Shown piece by piece: positions 18,250-27,131 of a stretch of 64,000 bases of DNA. A program made the position numbers and the translations under genes. Below the pieces are notes generated by a model. That model ran no database searches. It was not told where the DNA came from and was given only the letters and a program-made list of their open reading frames with translations. The stretch is from Paraburkholderia xenovorans LB400 (lineage in GTDB: Bacteria; Pseudomonadota; Gammaproteobacteria; Burkholderiales; Burkholderiaceae): assembly GCF_000013645.1 (NCBI RefSeq), contig NC_007953.1, positions 62,001 to 126,000 on the forward strand, read 5' to 3'. Numbering within the stretch: the first letter of the stretch is position 1; the number at the start of each line of letters is the position of its first letter.

Positions 18250-19956
18250 TCAAACAATGCCACCCAGTTTGCCGCCGGCCCGGTTCGCCAGTATGTACTG
18301 CAATTTCTCGAGCGAAAGCGGTTTCGTGAGGTGATAGTCAAAGCCGGCAGCCAGGGCCCGCGATTTGTCGGACTCCGCGGCGTAGCCCGTCAACGCGACC
18401 AGCGTGACGTCATCGAGCCGGCTGTCGGACCGTACCGCGGTGGCGACATCGAAGCCGTCCATGTCAGGCATGCCCACGTCGATGATGGCGACCTCGGGCA
18501 ATGTCTGCCTGATGAGTTGGACTGCTTCGCGCCCGCTGGCGGACATCGTGACCTGATGGCCTTCGAGTTCAAGCAGCATCCCCAGCGATTGCAATGCGTC
18601 GGCATTGTCGTCCACGAGCAGCAGACGCACGGGTCGCAGCTCGCGAGGCTGTGCGGTATCGACGGTTGCCGGCGAGTCGTCGCGCGAGCGCAGTATCGGC
18701 AGACGCAGCGTGACCGAAGTGCCCCGGCCACTTCCATCGCTTTGCAGCGAAATCGTCCCGTCGTGAAGTTCCACCATCCGCTTGGCGACGGCGAGGCCGA
18801 TCCCCAATCCGCCCTCGGCCCGCGCATTGCCGCGCGCGGACTGCGCGAAGAGCTCGAACACGTGCGGCTGGACCGAGCTGTCGATACCGATTCCGTTGTC
18901 CTTCACTTCAATGACAACCAGGTCTGGCTGCGCCGGTTCTTCGTCGGCCGCCACTTTCACGGTGAGCTCGATCGTTCCGCCGGTCGGCGTGTACTTCGCG
19001 GCATTGGACAGCAGGTTGCCCAGAACCTGGCTTAGCCTGACATGATCGGCCCGAACCGGAACCTGCTCGTCAAGGCCGGTCACCTTGAGCGAATGCCGCC
19101 GCGATTCGATGTGATGCCTCACTGCGGTGACGGCGTCGAACGCGATCTCGTTGAGTGAGGTGTTGCTGTGCTTGATGGCAAGCTTGCCGTGTTTGAGCCG
19201 CGCGGCGTCGAGGAGATCGTCGACGAGGGTTCGCAGATGCCTCATCTGCCGCTGCGCAATGGTCAGCACTTCAACCGCTTTTTCGTTGTCCGAGCACAGC
19301 TGCTTCGCTGCACCGACCGCGCTGTCGATCGGCGCCATCGGATTTCGCAACTCGTGCCCAAGCATCGCTATGAACTCGCTATGCCGGCGCTCGCTTCCCT
19401 CGCCGGTGTCCCGCGCATCGACCGTGGTCAGCGCGGCACCGGCGGACACCGCAAGATTTGCCAGCAGGCGCACGTCTTCGCGGTCGAACTGGCGCGCGGG
19501 CGTGTGCGACATCACCCATATCGCGCCGACGAAGCCGTTGTCGGTCGGAATAGGAACGACGAGTCCTTCGGTAATGTTCACGCCGGGAAACCGCAGGCTG
19601 GCAAAGTGATCTTGAGGCCGGACAAATAATTGCGGCGCCGCCGATTCCAACGCAACCCCGCACGGACAATCGCGCCAGGGTGTCGTCTTGCCCTGCAAGC
19701 CGACGCACAAGCCCGCCACCGCCAGCCAGCGAAACTGCTTATGCTGGTCGTCGCCTTCGACGAGACTGATGCCGGAACTGCCTGCATCGCAGAGCAGCAG
19801 TGCGGCGTCCGCGATTTCCTGTAAGAGCCGTTCACGCGACCCCAACTGCGCGCGGGCGATCCTCAGCAATACGCCGTTCTCTGCGGCATGGTCTGCCGGC
19901 CTGGCAGCACGCATGGCGAGTTCGTCCGTCTGCGCGGGTGGGTAATTGCTTTCCAT
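18250..19956 (-). CDS. GAF-domain hybrid histidine kinase with C-terminal receiver
   Basis: A 568-residue protein without membrane segments. A GAF domain spans about residues 30-180. The HisKA helix carries FIAMLGHELRNPMAPI with the phosphorylated His, near residue 200. HATPase_c boxes are NLLSNAAKYTP, DNGIGID and GGLGIGLAV. A receiver follows, with DDNADA, the phospho-acceptor Asp in IIDVGMPDMDG and Lys in LTKP. It is probably cytosolic and senses a soluble or redox signal through the Cys-containing GAF domain. No partner regulator is adjacent, so output through a separate phosphotransfer protein is likely. Confidence 0.88.
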   Translation of the reverse strand: MESNYPPAQTDELAMRAARPADHAAENGVLLRIARAQLGSRERLLQEIADAALLLCDAGSSGISLVEGDDQHKQFRWLAVAGLCVGLQGKTTPWRDCPCGVALESAAPQLFVRPQDHFASLRFPGVNITEGLVVPIPTDNGFVGAIWVMSHTPARQFDREDVRLLANLAVSAGAALTTVDARDTGEGSERRHSEFIAMLGHELRNPMAPIDSAVGAAKQLCSDNEKAVEVLTIAQRQMRHLRTLVDDLLDAARLKHGKLAIKHSNTSLNEIAFDAVTAVRHHIESRRHSLKVTGLDEQVPVRADHVRLSQVLGNLLSNAAKYTPTGGTIELTVKVAADEEPAQPDLVVIEVKDNGIGIDSSVQPHVFELFAQSARGNARAEGGLGIGLAVAKRMVELHDGTISLQSDGSGRGTSVTLRLPILRSRDDSPATVDTAQPRELRPVRLLLVDDNADALQSLGMLLELEGHQVTMSASGREAVQLIRQTLPEVAIIDVGMPDMDGFDVATAVRSDSRLDDVTLVALTGYAAESDKSRALAAGFDYHLTKPLSLEKLQYILANRAGGKLGGIV

Positions 19957-20360
19957 GGCATCGAGTCAGGCTGAGAAAGGGTCGGGCGAGTTGCTGAAAA
20001 GGGCGCGGCCGCATGAAGCCGGCCAGCACGACGCGAACGAAGGGTGCCGCGCCGGCATCTATCCTGCATGAGCCTTGCTGGTTGATCGAAGCATGAAGGA
20101 TTGTACGAGGCTTTCCGGAAAAACGGGCGTGCGGCCGCCGTCGGGCCGCGGGTTGCCGCCGCAACGGCGGCAAGCGGAAGCCACCGGCGCGTTGGCAAGA
20201 AGTGCAAAGCCGGTACCGCTTGCCAATGCGCAATTGCCCCGGATGCGGTCTGTAGCGGGCAACCGGCACCGAAAAAGGCATGCGTTCTCGCAGAATGATT
20301 GCAGCGCCATGCGGCACGAAATTTGCAGATGGCACCTGCACGCACTCTCTGGAGCCGGTC
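19957..20360. other. 404-bp divergent gap between kinase and iron permease genes
   Basis: No gene is seen. A hairpin with perfect 9-bp arms TTGCCGCCG and CGGCGGCAA around a 3-base loop lies at 20153-20173, roughly mid-gap. It has no T tract. Confidence 0.5.
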
Positions 20361-20870
20361 ATGCCTACCAAACCCGTCGTTCCCGCGCCAACCGACGAAC
20401 TCGACACCGTTCCGGATACATCAAGCCCCGCTTACGCAACCCATCATCCGCTCACCCGCGCGTTCGACCGGTTTGCAAGTCTCGTCACCCGCTGGGCGGG
20501 ATCGCCAGCCGCCTTCTGTCTTGCCGTATTGACGGTGCTCGCCTGGGTCGTCACGGGGCCGATTTTTCACTATTCCGAGGGATGGCAACTGGTCATCAAC
20601 ACCGGTACCACCATCATTACCTTTCTGATGGTCTTCCTGATCCAGCAGAGTCAGAACAAGGACAGCGTCGCGCTGCATCTCAAGCTGAATGAACTGCTTT
20701 CCTCCCACAGGGCGGCAAGCAACCATCTGATCGGCATCGAGGACGCGTCGGAGGAAGAACTGCGGAGGCTGGCGGCCGCCTATCTGCGTCTATCGACCAA
20801 GCCCGATACCGGGACGGCCGCCGGCGGCTCCCTCACTCCTGAGCGGACGGGGCCACCGACGGATAGCTGA
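20361..20870 (+). CDS. Low-affinity iron permease-family protein
   Basis: A 169-residue protein with two hydrophobic segments (SPAAFCLAVLTVLAWVVTGP and VINTGTTIITFLMVFLIQQS) followed by QNKDSVALHLKLNELL, the hallmark of the small bacterial members of the Fet4/low-affinity iron permease family (PF04120). The transport role in bacteria is not well proven. The start at 20361 follows GGAG. The hydrophilic tail beyond residue 130 is low in complexity. It stands alone, 83 bp before the flavodoxin-like gene. Confidence 0.8.
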   Translation: MPTKPVVPAPTDELDTVPDTSSPAYATHHPLTRAFDRFASLVTRWAGSPAAFCLAVLTVLAWVVTGPIFHYSEGWQLVINTGTTIITFLMVFLIQQSQNKDSVALHLKLNELLSSHRAASNHLIGIEDASEEELRRLAAAYLRLSTKPDTGTAAGGSLTPERTGPPTDS

Positions 20871-20953
20871 CATCGACGCTGACGCAACGCCATGAAACAC
20901 GGGTACATGAGTTGCTGGTCGCGCAATCAAAACCGTGCCCCAAGGGACGTGTC

Positions 20954-22057
20954 ATGAGCTCAAATTCAAAGCAGTCCTCCGACTATCCGGCAGTCGAAGT
21001 CCGTAAAGGACAGGTGACAGAAAAGATGCCGCGCGAAGCGTTTCGCGAGCGTTTCATGGCGCGTTTCTACGACCCCGCGTTCCGGGCGGAAGACGACGCG
21101 CTCGGCCGCCTCGAGGCGATCGCGTGGGATGCCTATTGCAACGCGCGCAAATCGCCTGTCACCGCGAAAGCCGGGCCTGGATTCGCGGACCCCGACTACG
21201 ATCTGTCAGTCGAATGGCGCGCGGCGAGTGAGCGGGTCAAGGCCGCCCAGATCCGGCAACAGGAGCGCGCGACGCCTTCGCGCGTGCTGATAGTCAACGC
21301 TTCGTCGCGAAACGACTACACGTGCCCTGGCGAAATGTCGAAGAGCTTCCGGCTCGGCAAACTCGCGCAGGAAACGTTGGAGCGCAAAGCCTGCGAGGTC
21401 GATTTCCTTGATCTGTCGCTTCTGAACTCCGAGCACGATCTGCATATTCACCCTTGCAAAGGCTGCGTTTCGACGGCGATGCCGCTGTGCCACTGGCCGT
21501 GCAGCTGCTATCCGAACCACTCGTTGGGTCTCGTGAACGACTGGATGAACGAGATCTACGAACGTTTTGCGGCGTGTCACGGCGTATTGTTCGTTACCCC
21601 GGTCTACTGGTATCAGGTAAGCAGCCCGCTCAAGCTCTTGATGGACCGTCTCGTCTGCGCGGACGGCGGCAATCCCGACCCCACCTCGACGCATGGCAAA
21701 CAGGCCGATGAAGCGAAGCGGCTCGAACTCGCGGGATGGGATTATCCGAAGCATCTGGCGGGCAGAGCGTATGGCATCGTCGTGCATGGAGATGTGGCCG
21801 GTATAGAGGGCTCCCGCCGGGCGCTGACCGACTGGCTCAACTGGATGGGCTTCATCGAAGCCGGTGCGAAGTCGCGTCTGGACCGTTTTATCGGCTATTA
21901 CGAACCCTATGCGACGAGTCACGCCACGCTCGATCGCGACGCTGACATGCAGAAAGAGGTCGTCAACGTTGCCGAGGCGGTCGCCCTCTGCGTCGCCCAG
22001 ATCCGCAATGGACGCAAGGAGCCGGACGAGCATCTCGAACCCGCGCGCGCCAAGTGA
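20954..22057 (+). CDS. Flavodoxin-like NAD(P)H-dependent oxidoreductase, Cys-rich
   Basis: A 367-residue protein. An uncharacterised N-terminal part (about 115 residues) precedes a flavodoxin/FMN-reductase fold that starts RVLIVNASSRND and has VTPVYWYQVSSPLKLLMDR, the usual flavin-contact region. Between them is an unusual cysteine cluster C-X2-C-X7-C-X3-C-X-C (HPCKGC to PCSCYPN), which could bind a metal or Fe-S cluster. The start follows AAGGGA. The next gene begins 95 bp downstream on the same strand. Confidence 0.8.
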   Translation: MSSNSKQSSDYPAVEVRKGQVTEKMPREAFRERFMARFYDPAFRAEDDALGRLEAIAWDAYCNARKSPVTAKAGPGFADPDYDLSVEWRAASERVKAAQIRQQERATPSRVLIVNASSRNDYTCPGEMSKSFRLGKLAQETLERKACEVDFLDLSLLNSEHDLHIHPCKGCVSTAMPLCHWPCSCYPNHSLGLVNDWMNEIYERFAACHGVLFVTPVYWYQVSSPLKLLMDRLVCADGGNPDPTSTHGKQADEAKRLELAGWDYPKHLAGRAYGIVVHGDVAGIEGSRRALTDWLNWMGFIEAGAKSRLDRFIGYYEPYATSHATLDRDADMQKEVVNVAEAVALCVAQIRNGRKEPDEHLEPARAK

Positions 22058-22152
22058 GCGGCGCGGCGAGGCAACCGGTCGCGCGCGCGTTCAGGCGTGG
22101 CCGGCTCGCCATTCATCGGTTCAATCCAGCCAACACATGAAGAGGGCGATGC

Positions 22153-23403
22153 ATGACAGACCAGGCAGATGGACCCCTTGCGCAGCGTCGCCGGTTAGGA
22201 GAATGGCTGCCACGTAACGAGGCGCATCTCGCGCGCTACCGGCTGGAACTTGCCGCTCGCGCACGCGAGCGTGGCGCCACCGCACCCCGGACCAGCGCGG
22301 TCGATGAACTGGCGCGCCTGATCAACGGCGATCCGGTGCTCCGGATGGATATGACGAGGGCGATCGCGCAGGCTCGGGAAGAAGGCTACGTGCTGGGCTA
22401 TTCCTCGATTGACGAATTGATGTCGATCATCGACTACCTGATGACCTATGCGCCGCCGTTCAGCGAAACGAGCCTGATTCATTGTCCTTTGAACGCGGTG
22501 CTGGACTGGCCGATGTGCATGCCATCGGGTTCTGCGCTGTTTCGCGACCCGGCGCTCAACGCGCAACTCAAGCGCGTGCTGAATTGCTGGTGCGGCTTTC
22601 TCAGCGGCCCGCATTCCCGCGAACATCTGAACACGTCGCCGCCCGAAGGGTGGTTTTGTGCGGAAGCCGACCAGCGGATCGGGCTGTCGCAATTCATTTG
22701 CGATCCGGATGAACCTTATTGGGGCTTTGCGTCATGGAATGATTTCTTCACGCGCCAGTTTCGCGCTGGCGAGCGTCCGGTCGACGAGCCGGACAACCAT
22801 AAGGTTGTCGTGAGCGCGTGCGAAGCCGCGCCGTACAACATCCAGCTCGGCGTGAAGCTCAACGACACGTTCTGGATCAAGTCGCAACCGTATTCGTTGC
22901 AGGATATCTTCACCTCGGCTCAACCTGAATTGGCGCGAGCTTTTGCGGGAGGGTCGATTTATCAGGCCTTTCTGAGTGCATTCAATTATCACCGCTGGCA
23001 TGCACCGGTAAGCGGCGTCATTTCCAGCGCCTATGCCGTGGATGGCAGCTACTACTCGGACGCGGACTCGGAAGGAGAAGACCCGGGCGGCCTCAACGAC
23101 TCGCAAGGCTACATCACGGCGGTGGCGGCGCGAGCAGTGATCGTGATCGAATGTGACGATCGCGCGATCGGTAAGGTCGGCTGTGTGTTCGTCGGCATGG
23201 CGGACGTATCGTCCTGCGTGATCGAAGCGCTGCCCGGCCAACGGGTCAACAAGGGCGATGAGCTCGGCTTTTTCCAGTACGGAGGCTCGACATGCTGCCT
23301 GGTGTTCGAACCTGATGTGATTCGAGGTTTCGTTCCGCAACCGCCGTTCGACGACAACCAGGAGCCGGTGAAAGTCAACGCGCGAATCGCAACGGCACGG
23401 TAG
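22153..23403 (+). CDS. Phosphatidylserine decarboxylase-like protein
   Basis: A 416-residue protein. The first half resembles the domain often found before Psd-like domains (LGEWLPRNEAHLARYR at the start). The second half is a pyruvoyl-type decarboxylase domain, ending with YGGSTCCLVF, where GGST corresponds to the self-cleavage LGST motif. HRWHAPVSG supplies the conserved His. Members of this extended group differ from housekeeping Psd and have been linked to secondary metabolism in other organisms; the substrate here is unknown. Confidence 0.85.
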   Translation: MTDQADGPLAQRRRLGEWLPRNEAHLARYRLELAARARERGATAPRTSAVDELARLINGDPVLRMDMTRAIAQAREEGYVLGYSSIDELMSIIDYLMTYAPPFSETSLIHCPLNAVLDWPMCMPSGSALFRDPALNAQLKRVLNCWCGFLSGPHSREHLNTSPPEGWFCAEADQRIGLSQFICDPDEPYWGFASWNDFFTRQFRAGERPVDEPDNHKVVVSACEAAPYNIQLGVKLNDTFWIKSQPYSLQDIFTSAQPELARAFAGGSIYQAFLSAFNYHRWHAPVSGVISSAYAVDGSYYSDADSEGEDPGGLNDSQGYITAVAARAVIVIECDDRAIGKVGCVFVGMADVSSCVIEALPGQRVNKGDELGFFQYGGSTCCLVFEPDVIRGFVPQPPFDDNQEPVKVNARIATAR

Positions 23404-23455
23404 CGCGGCCCGCTGCGCCTCTTGCGTCGCGTGCTTTCGTTGAGGTATCCCCGCA

Positions 23456-23483
23456 CGCCGCCGCACTTGCGGGTGCGGCGGCG
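23456..23483. terminator. Hairpin between convergent genes
   Basis: Perfect 11-bp arms CGCCGCCGCAC (23456-23466) and GTGCGGCGGCG (23473-23483) around a 6-base loop, in the 103-bp gap where the decarboxylase-like gene and the dehydrogenase gene meet. There is no T run, so bidirectional termination is likely but not certain. Confidence 0.6.
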
Positions 23484-23506
23484 GTCTCGGACTCAGGCCG
23501 CAGCAC

Positions 23507-24643
23507 TCAGGCGGCGGGCTTGAGAACCACTTTTGTCCAGCCGTCGTCACGTTCGTCGAAGTGCTTGTAGCCGTCCGGCGCTTTATCGAGCGGCAGTTCG
23601 TGCGAGATGATCTGCGAGGGCCGCGCCTTGCCGGCTGCGATCAGATCCCGCAGCTTGCGGTTGTATGCCTTGACGTTGGCCTGGCCGGTCGCGATGTGCT
23701 GCCCTTTCATCCATAGCTGCCCGAAGTCGAGGGCGAGCTGGCCCTTCTTCGCAAGCTCATCCCCGGCCTTCGGGTCCTCGGCGACGAATACCCCGACCAC
23801 GCCGATGCCGCCCGTCGGGCGCACCGCCTTGATGAGGTTGTTCATGGTCAGGTTCGGCACTTCATGGCCCTTGCAGCTGCACTGATAGCCGACGCATTCG
23901 CAGCCGCGGTCCGCGCCCTCGCCGCCGGTCATTTCGAGGATCCGCTCGGCCGATGAGCCGTCAGTATCGTCCACGGGAATCGCGCCGATTTTTTCCGCCA
24001 GCTTGAGCCGGTCCGGATGGCTGTCCACCACCATGATTTTGCTCGCACCCTTGATCGATGCGGACAACGCCGCCATCAGACCGACCGGTCCCGCGCCGTA
24101 GATCACCACGCTGTCGCCGGGTTCGACTCCGGCGAGAACCGTCGCGTGATAGCCGGTCGGAAAAATATCGGACAACATGACGTAGTCGTTTTCCTTTTCT
24201 TCCGCGTCGGGCGGCAGCACGAGACAATTGAAATCGCCGAACGGCACACGCAGATATTCGGCCTGTCCGCCGCTATAGGGGCCCATGCCGGCGAATCCGT
24301 AAGCCGCGCCCGCCATGCCGGGGTTCGTGGTCAGGCAGAAGCCGGTCAAGCCGCGCTCGCAATTCTTGCAAAAACCGCAGCCGATATTGAAAGGCAAACA
24401 GACCCGATCGCCGACCTTGATCCGTTCGACGCCTGCGCCGACTTCCACGACTACGCCGAGATTTTCGTGCCCGAGAATCCGGCCTGTTTCCATGTTCGTG
24501 CGGCCTTCATACATGTGCAGGTCCGAGCCGCAAATATTGGTGGTGGTGATCTTGACGAGCACGTCCGTGGGGCGCTCGATTTTCGCATCCGGCATTTCCT
24601 TCACGGTGACTTTGCGCGGACCTTCATATACCAATGCTTTCAT
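23507..24643 (-). CDS. Zinc alcohol dehydrogenase, glutathione-independent formaldehyde dehydrogenase-like
   Basis: A 378-residue MDR enzyme. The catalytic zinc ligands are Cys in NICGSDLH and His-Glu in GHENLG. The four structural-zinc cysteines appear in CGFCKNCERGLTGFC. The NAD loop is YGAGPVGLMA. It resembles glutathione-independent formaldehyde dehydrogenases and related enzymes that have a long insert, here with Cys in CECVGYQCSCKGH. The start at 24643 has CAGGAGA upstream. The formaldehyde assignment is by family only. Confidence 0.85.
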   Translation of the reverse strand: MKALVYEGPRKVTVKEMPDAKIERPTDVLVKITTTNICGSDLHMYEGRTNMETGRILGHENLGVVVEVGAGVERIKVGDRVCLPFNIGCGFCKNCERGLTGFCLTTNPGMAGAAYGFAGMGPYSGGQAEYLRVPFGDFNCLVLPPDAEEKENDYVMLSDIFPTGYHATVLAGVEPGDSVVIYGAGPVGLMAALSASIKGASKIMVVDSHPDRLKLAEKIGAIPVDDTDGSSAERILEMTGGEGADRGCECVGYQCSCKGHEVPNLTMNNLIKAVRPTGGIGVVGVFVAEDPKAGDELAKKGQLALDFGQLWMKGQHIATGQANVKAYNRKLRDLIAAGKARPSQIISHELPLDKAPDGYKHFDERDDGWTKVVLKPAA

Positions 24644-24963
24644 GCTGATCTCCTGAATGCGATCGGGTCGTCGACATGACGGCCGTATGTGAAGTCGAGC
24701 AGCGCCCATGCCTGACAAACGCTTAACGACCCACCCGTCTGGCGACGCGCAATGTAATTCGTCGATGGGCGCCGCGCCGAGCCGCCGGTCCTGACACGTC
24801 CGCCAACCTGCATCGGCAACGGCGCTCGTTCGCACGGGATGCCTGATTGCCGTCGGCCGTGGGAACGTTGCTTGCTCCTCTCAGCCGATAGCAGTCATTG
24901 ATGGGCGGCGTCCGCCATCACGTAACCGGACGTCGCGGCGCCGGCGCTTTCACGGAGGCAACC
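24644..24963. other. 320-bp divergent gap
   Basis: It lies between two divergent oxidoreductase genes and must hold their promoters, but no convincing -10/-35 pair, repeat or small gene was recognised. Confidence 0.4.
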
Positions 24964-25917
24964 ATGAGCACCATGCTCGCTTATCGCATTCACCGGTTCG
25001 GCGGCCCCGAGGTATTCAGATCGGAACGGATCGACGTGCCGGAGCCTGGCGCGGGTCAAGTACGCGTGCGCGTGCTGACGGCGAGCGCCAACCCGGTCGA
25101 TATCAAGACGCGCGCGGGCGACTACCCGTTGATTCGCGAGGACAGCTTGCCCTATACGCTGGGCCGGGACTTTGCCGGTGTGGTTGAGCGCGTTGGGGCC
25201 GGTGTCGGAGAATGGAAGCAGGGCGATGAGGTATATGGTTTTGTCGGACAGGGACAGGGCGCCTATGCGGAATTTGTCGTCGTCGATGCGCAGGCGCTCG
25301 CGCGCCGCCCCGCAAAGGTGGACATGGCGGCGGCAGGCGCGGTGCCGCTGGCCGCGCTGACCGCATGGCAAGGACTATTCGAACAGGGCGACCTCGCGGG
25401 CGGGCAGCGCGTGCTGATTCATGCCGGCTCCGGCGGCGTCGGGCACTTTGCCGTGCAGTTCGCGAAGCATGAAGGCGCAGAGGTGTTCGTCACCGCGTCC
25501 GGTGACGGCCTGGCATTTGTCCGCTCGCTGGGTGCCGACCACGTGATCGATTACCGCACGCAGCGATTCGAAGAACTCGCACGCGACATGGACCTCGTTT
25601 TCGATCTTGTCGGCGGTGATACGCAAAAGCGTTCATGGGCGGTGGTTGCGCGCGGCGGCGCGCTGATCTCGACACTCGCCGAGCCGTCGCAGACCGAGGC
25701 GGCGAGTCATGGCGCACGCGCCGCGCGCTATACCGCGCGGCCTGATGGCTATCAGTTGAGCGAGATCGCCGCGCTGATCGACGACGGCAAGGTGCGTGTG
25801 AAAGTTGCCGAAACCTATCCGTTCGATGCCGCCGCGGACGCGCTCGCCAGACTCGAAAAAGGACACGTGCGCGGCAAGATTGTGATCGCGGTGGCGCCCG
25901 CCAGTACGAATTCCTGA
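24964..25917 (+). CDS. NADP-dependent MDR oxidoreductase, zinc-free
   Basis: A 317-residue quinone oxidoreductase-like protein. The GroES-like domain begins MLAYRIHRFGGPEVF, the central PLAALTAWQGLF precedes the NADPH loop IHAGSGGVGHFAVQFAK, and DHVIDYR follows. There are no zinc-binding cysteines. The start at 24964 follows GGAGG. The substrate is unknown; relatives reduce alpha,beta-unsaturated ketones or quinones. Confidence 0.85.
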   Translation: MSTMLAYRIHRFGGPEVFRSERIDVPEPGAGQVRVRVLTASANPVDIKTRAGDYPLIREDSLPYTLGRDFAGVVERVGAGVGEWKQGDEVYGFVGQGQGAYAEFVVVDAQALARRPAKVDMAAAGAVPLAALTAWQGLFEQGDLAGGQRVLIHAGSGGVGHFAVQFAKHEGAEVFVTASGDGLAFVRSLGADHVIDYRTQRFEELARDMDLVFDLVGGDTQKRSWAVVARGGALISTLAEPSQTEAASHGARAARYTARPDGYQLSEIAALIDDGKVRVKVAETYPFDAAADALARLEKGHVRGKIVIAVAPASTNS

Positions 25918-26049
25918 TCGATGCCAGCGCCGTACAACTCGCGGTATCCCGGGCGCGAGGCCCGATTTTTGCTCGCCCGCTGTCGCGTCGACGCGCTCGC
26001 GTGCGGCTGACGCGTTATTCACGGCAGCGAATGCAAGGGGGAGCCCAAA

Positions 26050-27102
26050 GTGTCCGCAGGGGAAACGACCGACATGCGAGGTCTGCGCACCGGAGCCGGT
26101 AGCTTCGCCCTGATACTCGCGCTTGCGGCGAGTCCCGTGCATGCCGGCCCGGCGGCCCCCCTCAATTACTTTCTCCACGCCGCCGGTCCGGCGGCCGCGC
26201 CGACCCAGCGGCTGGGCTGGGTGCTGAGCGCCATCGCGATACTCGTGACGCTCATCATTGCCGGGTTGCTGGTCGGCGCGATCGTCCGCCGGCGCCCAGC
26301 GCCGCCGACGCGGCCATTCAACGCCGAAGCTGGCGGCATGCACTGGATTTACATCGGCACGGGCGTGTCTTCGATTGTCTTGCTGGCGATACTCGTCTAC
26401 GTCCTCATCACGCTCGAATCGGTTGCTTCGCCGGCCGCGCATCCGCAACTGACCCTCACCGTCACCGCCTACGACTGGTGGTGGAAAGTCGACTATGCGG
26501 ACGACCCCGACCCGCTCCGCAATTTCAGCACGGCAAACGAGATTCACATTCCCGTCGGCCAGCCGGTAAAAATCCTGCTGAAAAGCGCGGACGTGGTTCA
26601 CGCGTTCTGGGTGCCGCAACTGGCCGGAAAGACCCAAACGATTCCCGGACAAACCAACGAGCAGTGGATTCAGGCCGACCAGCCCGGCATTTTTCGCGGG
26701 CAATGCTCGCAATTTTGCGGCGCGCAGCACGCGCATATGGCCTTCGAAGTGGTTGCGCAGAGCCCGGCGGACTTCGCTGCGTGGCGCGCCGCGCAGGGGC
26801 GCACGGCGGGTGGCTCCGCGGGCGATGCCGCGGTCGCGGCGGGGCGGCATCTGTTCGCCGAGCGCTGCGCGGGCTGCCACACGATTCGCGGCAGCGACGC
26901 CGCTGGTCTGCAAGCGCCGGATCTGACGCATCTGCTGTCGCGCCGCACGCTCGCCGCCGGCGCGCTGACCAATACGCCGGAGCATCTGCTCGACTGGATC
27001 GAACACGCGCAGCGCATCAAACCGGAAGCGTTGATGCCGGATATCCCCCTGACAACCGGCGACGCCGCCGCGCTGTCAGCCTATCTGGCGACGCTGCATT
27101 GA
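26050..27102 (+). CDS. coxB: Cytochrome c oxidase subunit II with fused cytochrome c domain
   Basis: A 350-residue caa3-type subunit II. A signal peptide and two membrane helices are followed by a cupredoxin domain whose CuA ligands appear in VVHAFWVP and GQCSQFCGAQHAHM. A C-terminal cytochrome c domain has CAGCH, with MPD supplying the likely axial Met. It receives electrons from soluble cytochrome c at the periplasmic face. GTG at 26050 with GGGGGAG upstream is chosen; ATG at 26074 is possible. First gene of a five-gene oxidase operon. Confidence 0.93.
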   Translation: MSAGETTDMRGLRTGAGSFALILALAASPVHAGPAAPLNYFLHAAGPAAAPTQRLGWVLSAIAILVTLIIAGLLVGAIVRRRPAPPTRPFNAEAGGMHWIYIGTGVSSIVLLAILVYVLITLESVASPAAHPQLTLTVTAYDWWWKVDYADDPDPLRNFSTANEIHIPVGQPVKILLKSADVVHAFWVPQLAGKTQTIPGQTNEQWIQADQPGIFRGQCSQFCGAQHAHMAFEVVAQSPADFAAWRAAQGRTAGGSAGDAAVAAGRHLFAERCAGCHTIRGSDAAGLQAPDLTHLLSRRTLAAGALTNTPEHLLDWIEHAQRIKPEALMPDIPLTTGDAAALSAYLATLH

Positions 27103-27131
27103 AACCCCGCCGAGAACACGGAGCGCCCTCC

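Noticed and set aside
20153..20173. 9-bp hairpin in the kinase/iron permease gap as a terminator
   Set aside because: The genes on either side diverge, and there is no T tract, so it cannot terminate either; mentioned only as structure.
26478..27131. In-frame upstream extension of oxidase subunit I
   Set aside because: It overlaps most of the subunit II gene and is Arg-rich; the Met at 27132 starts the normal subunit I.
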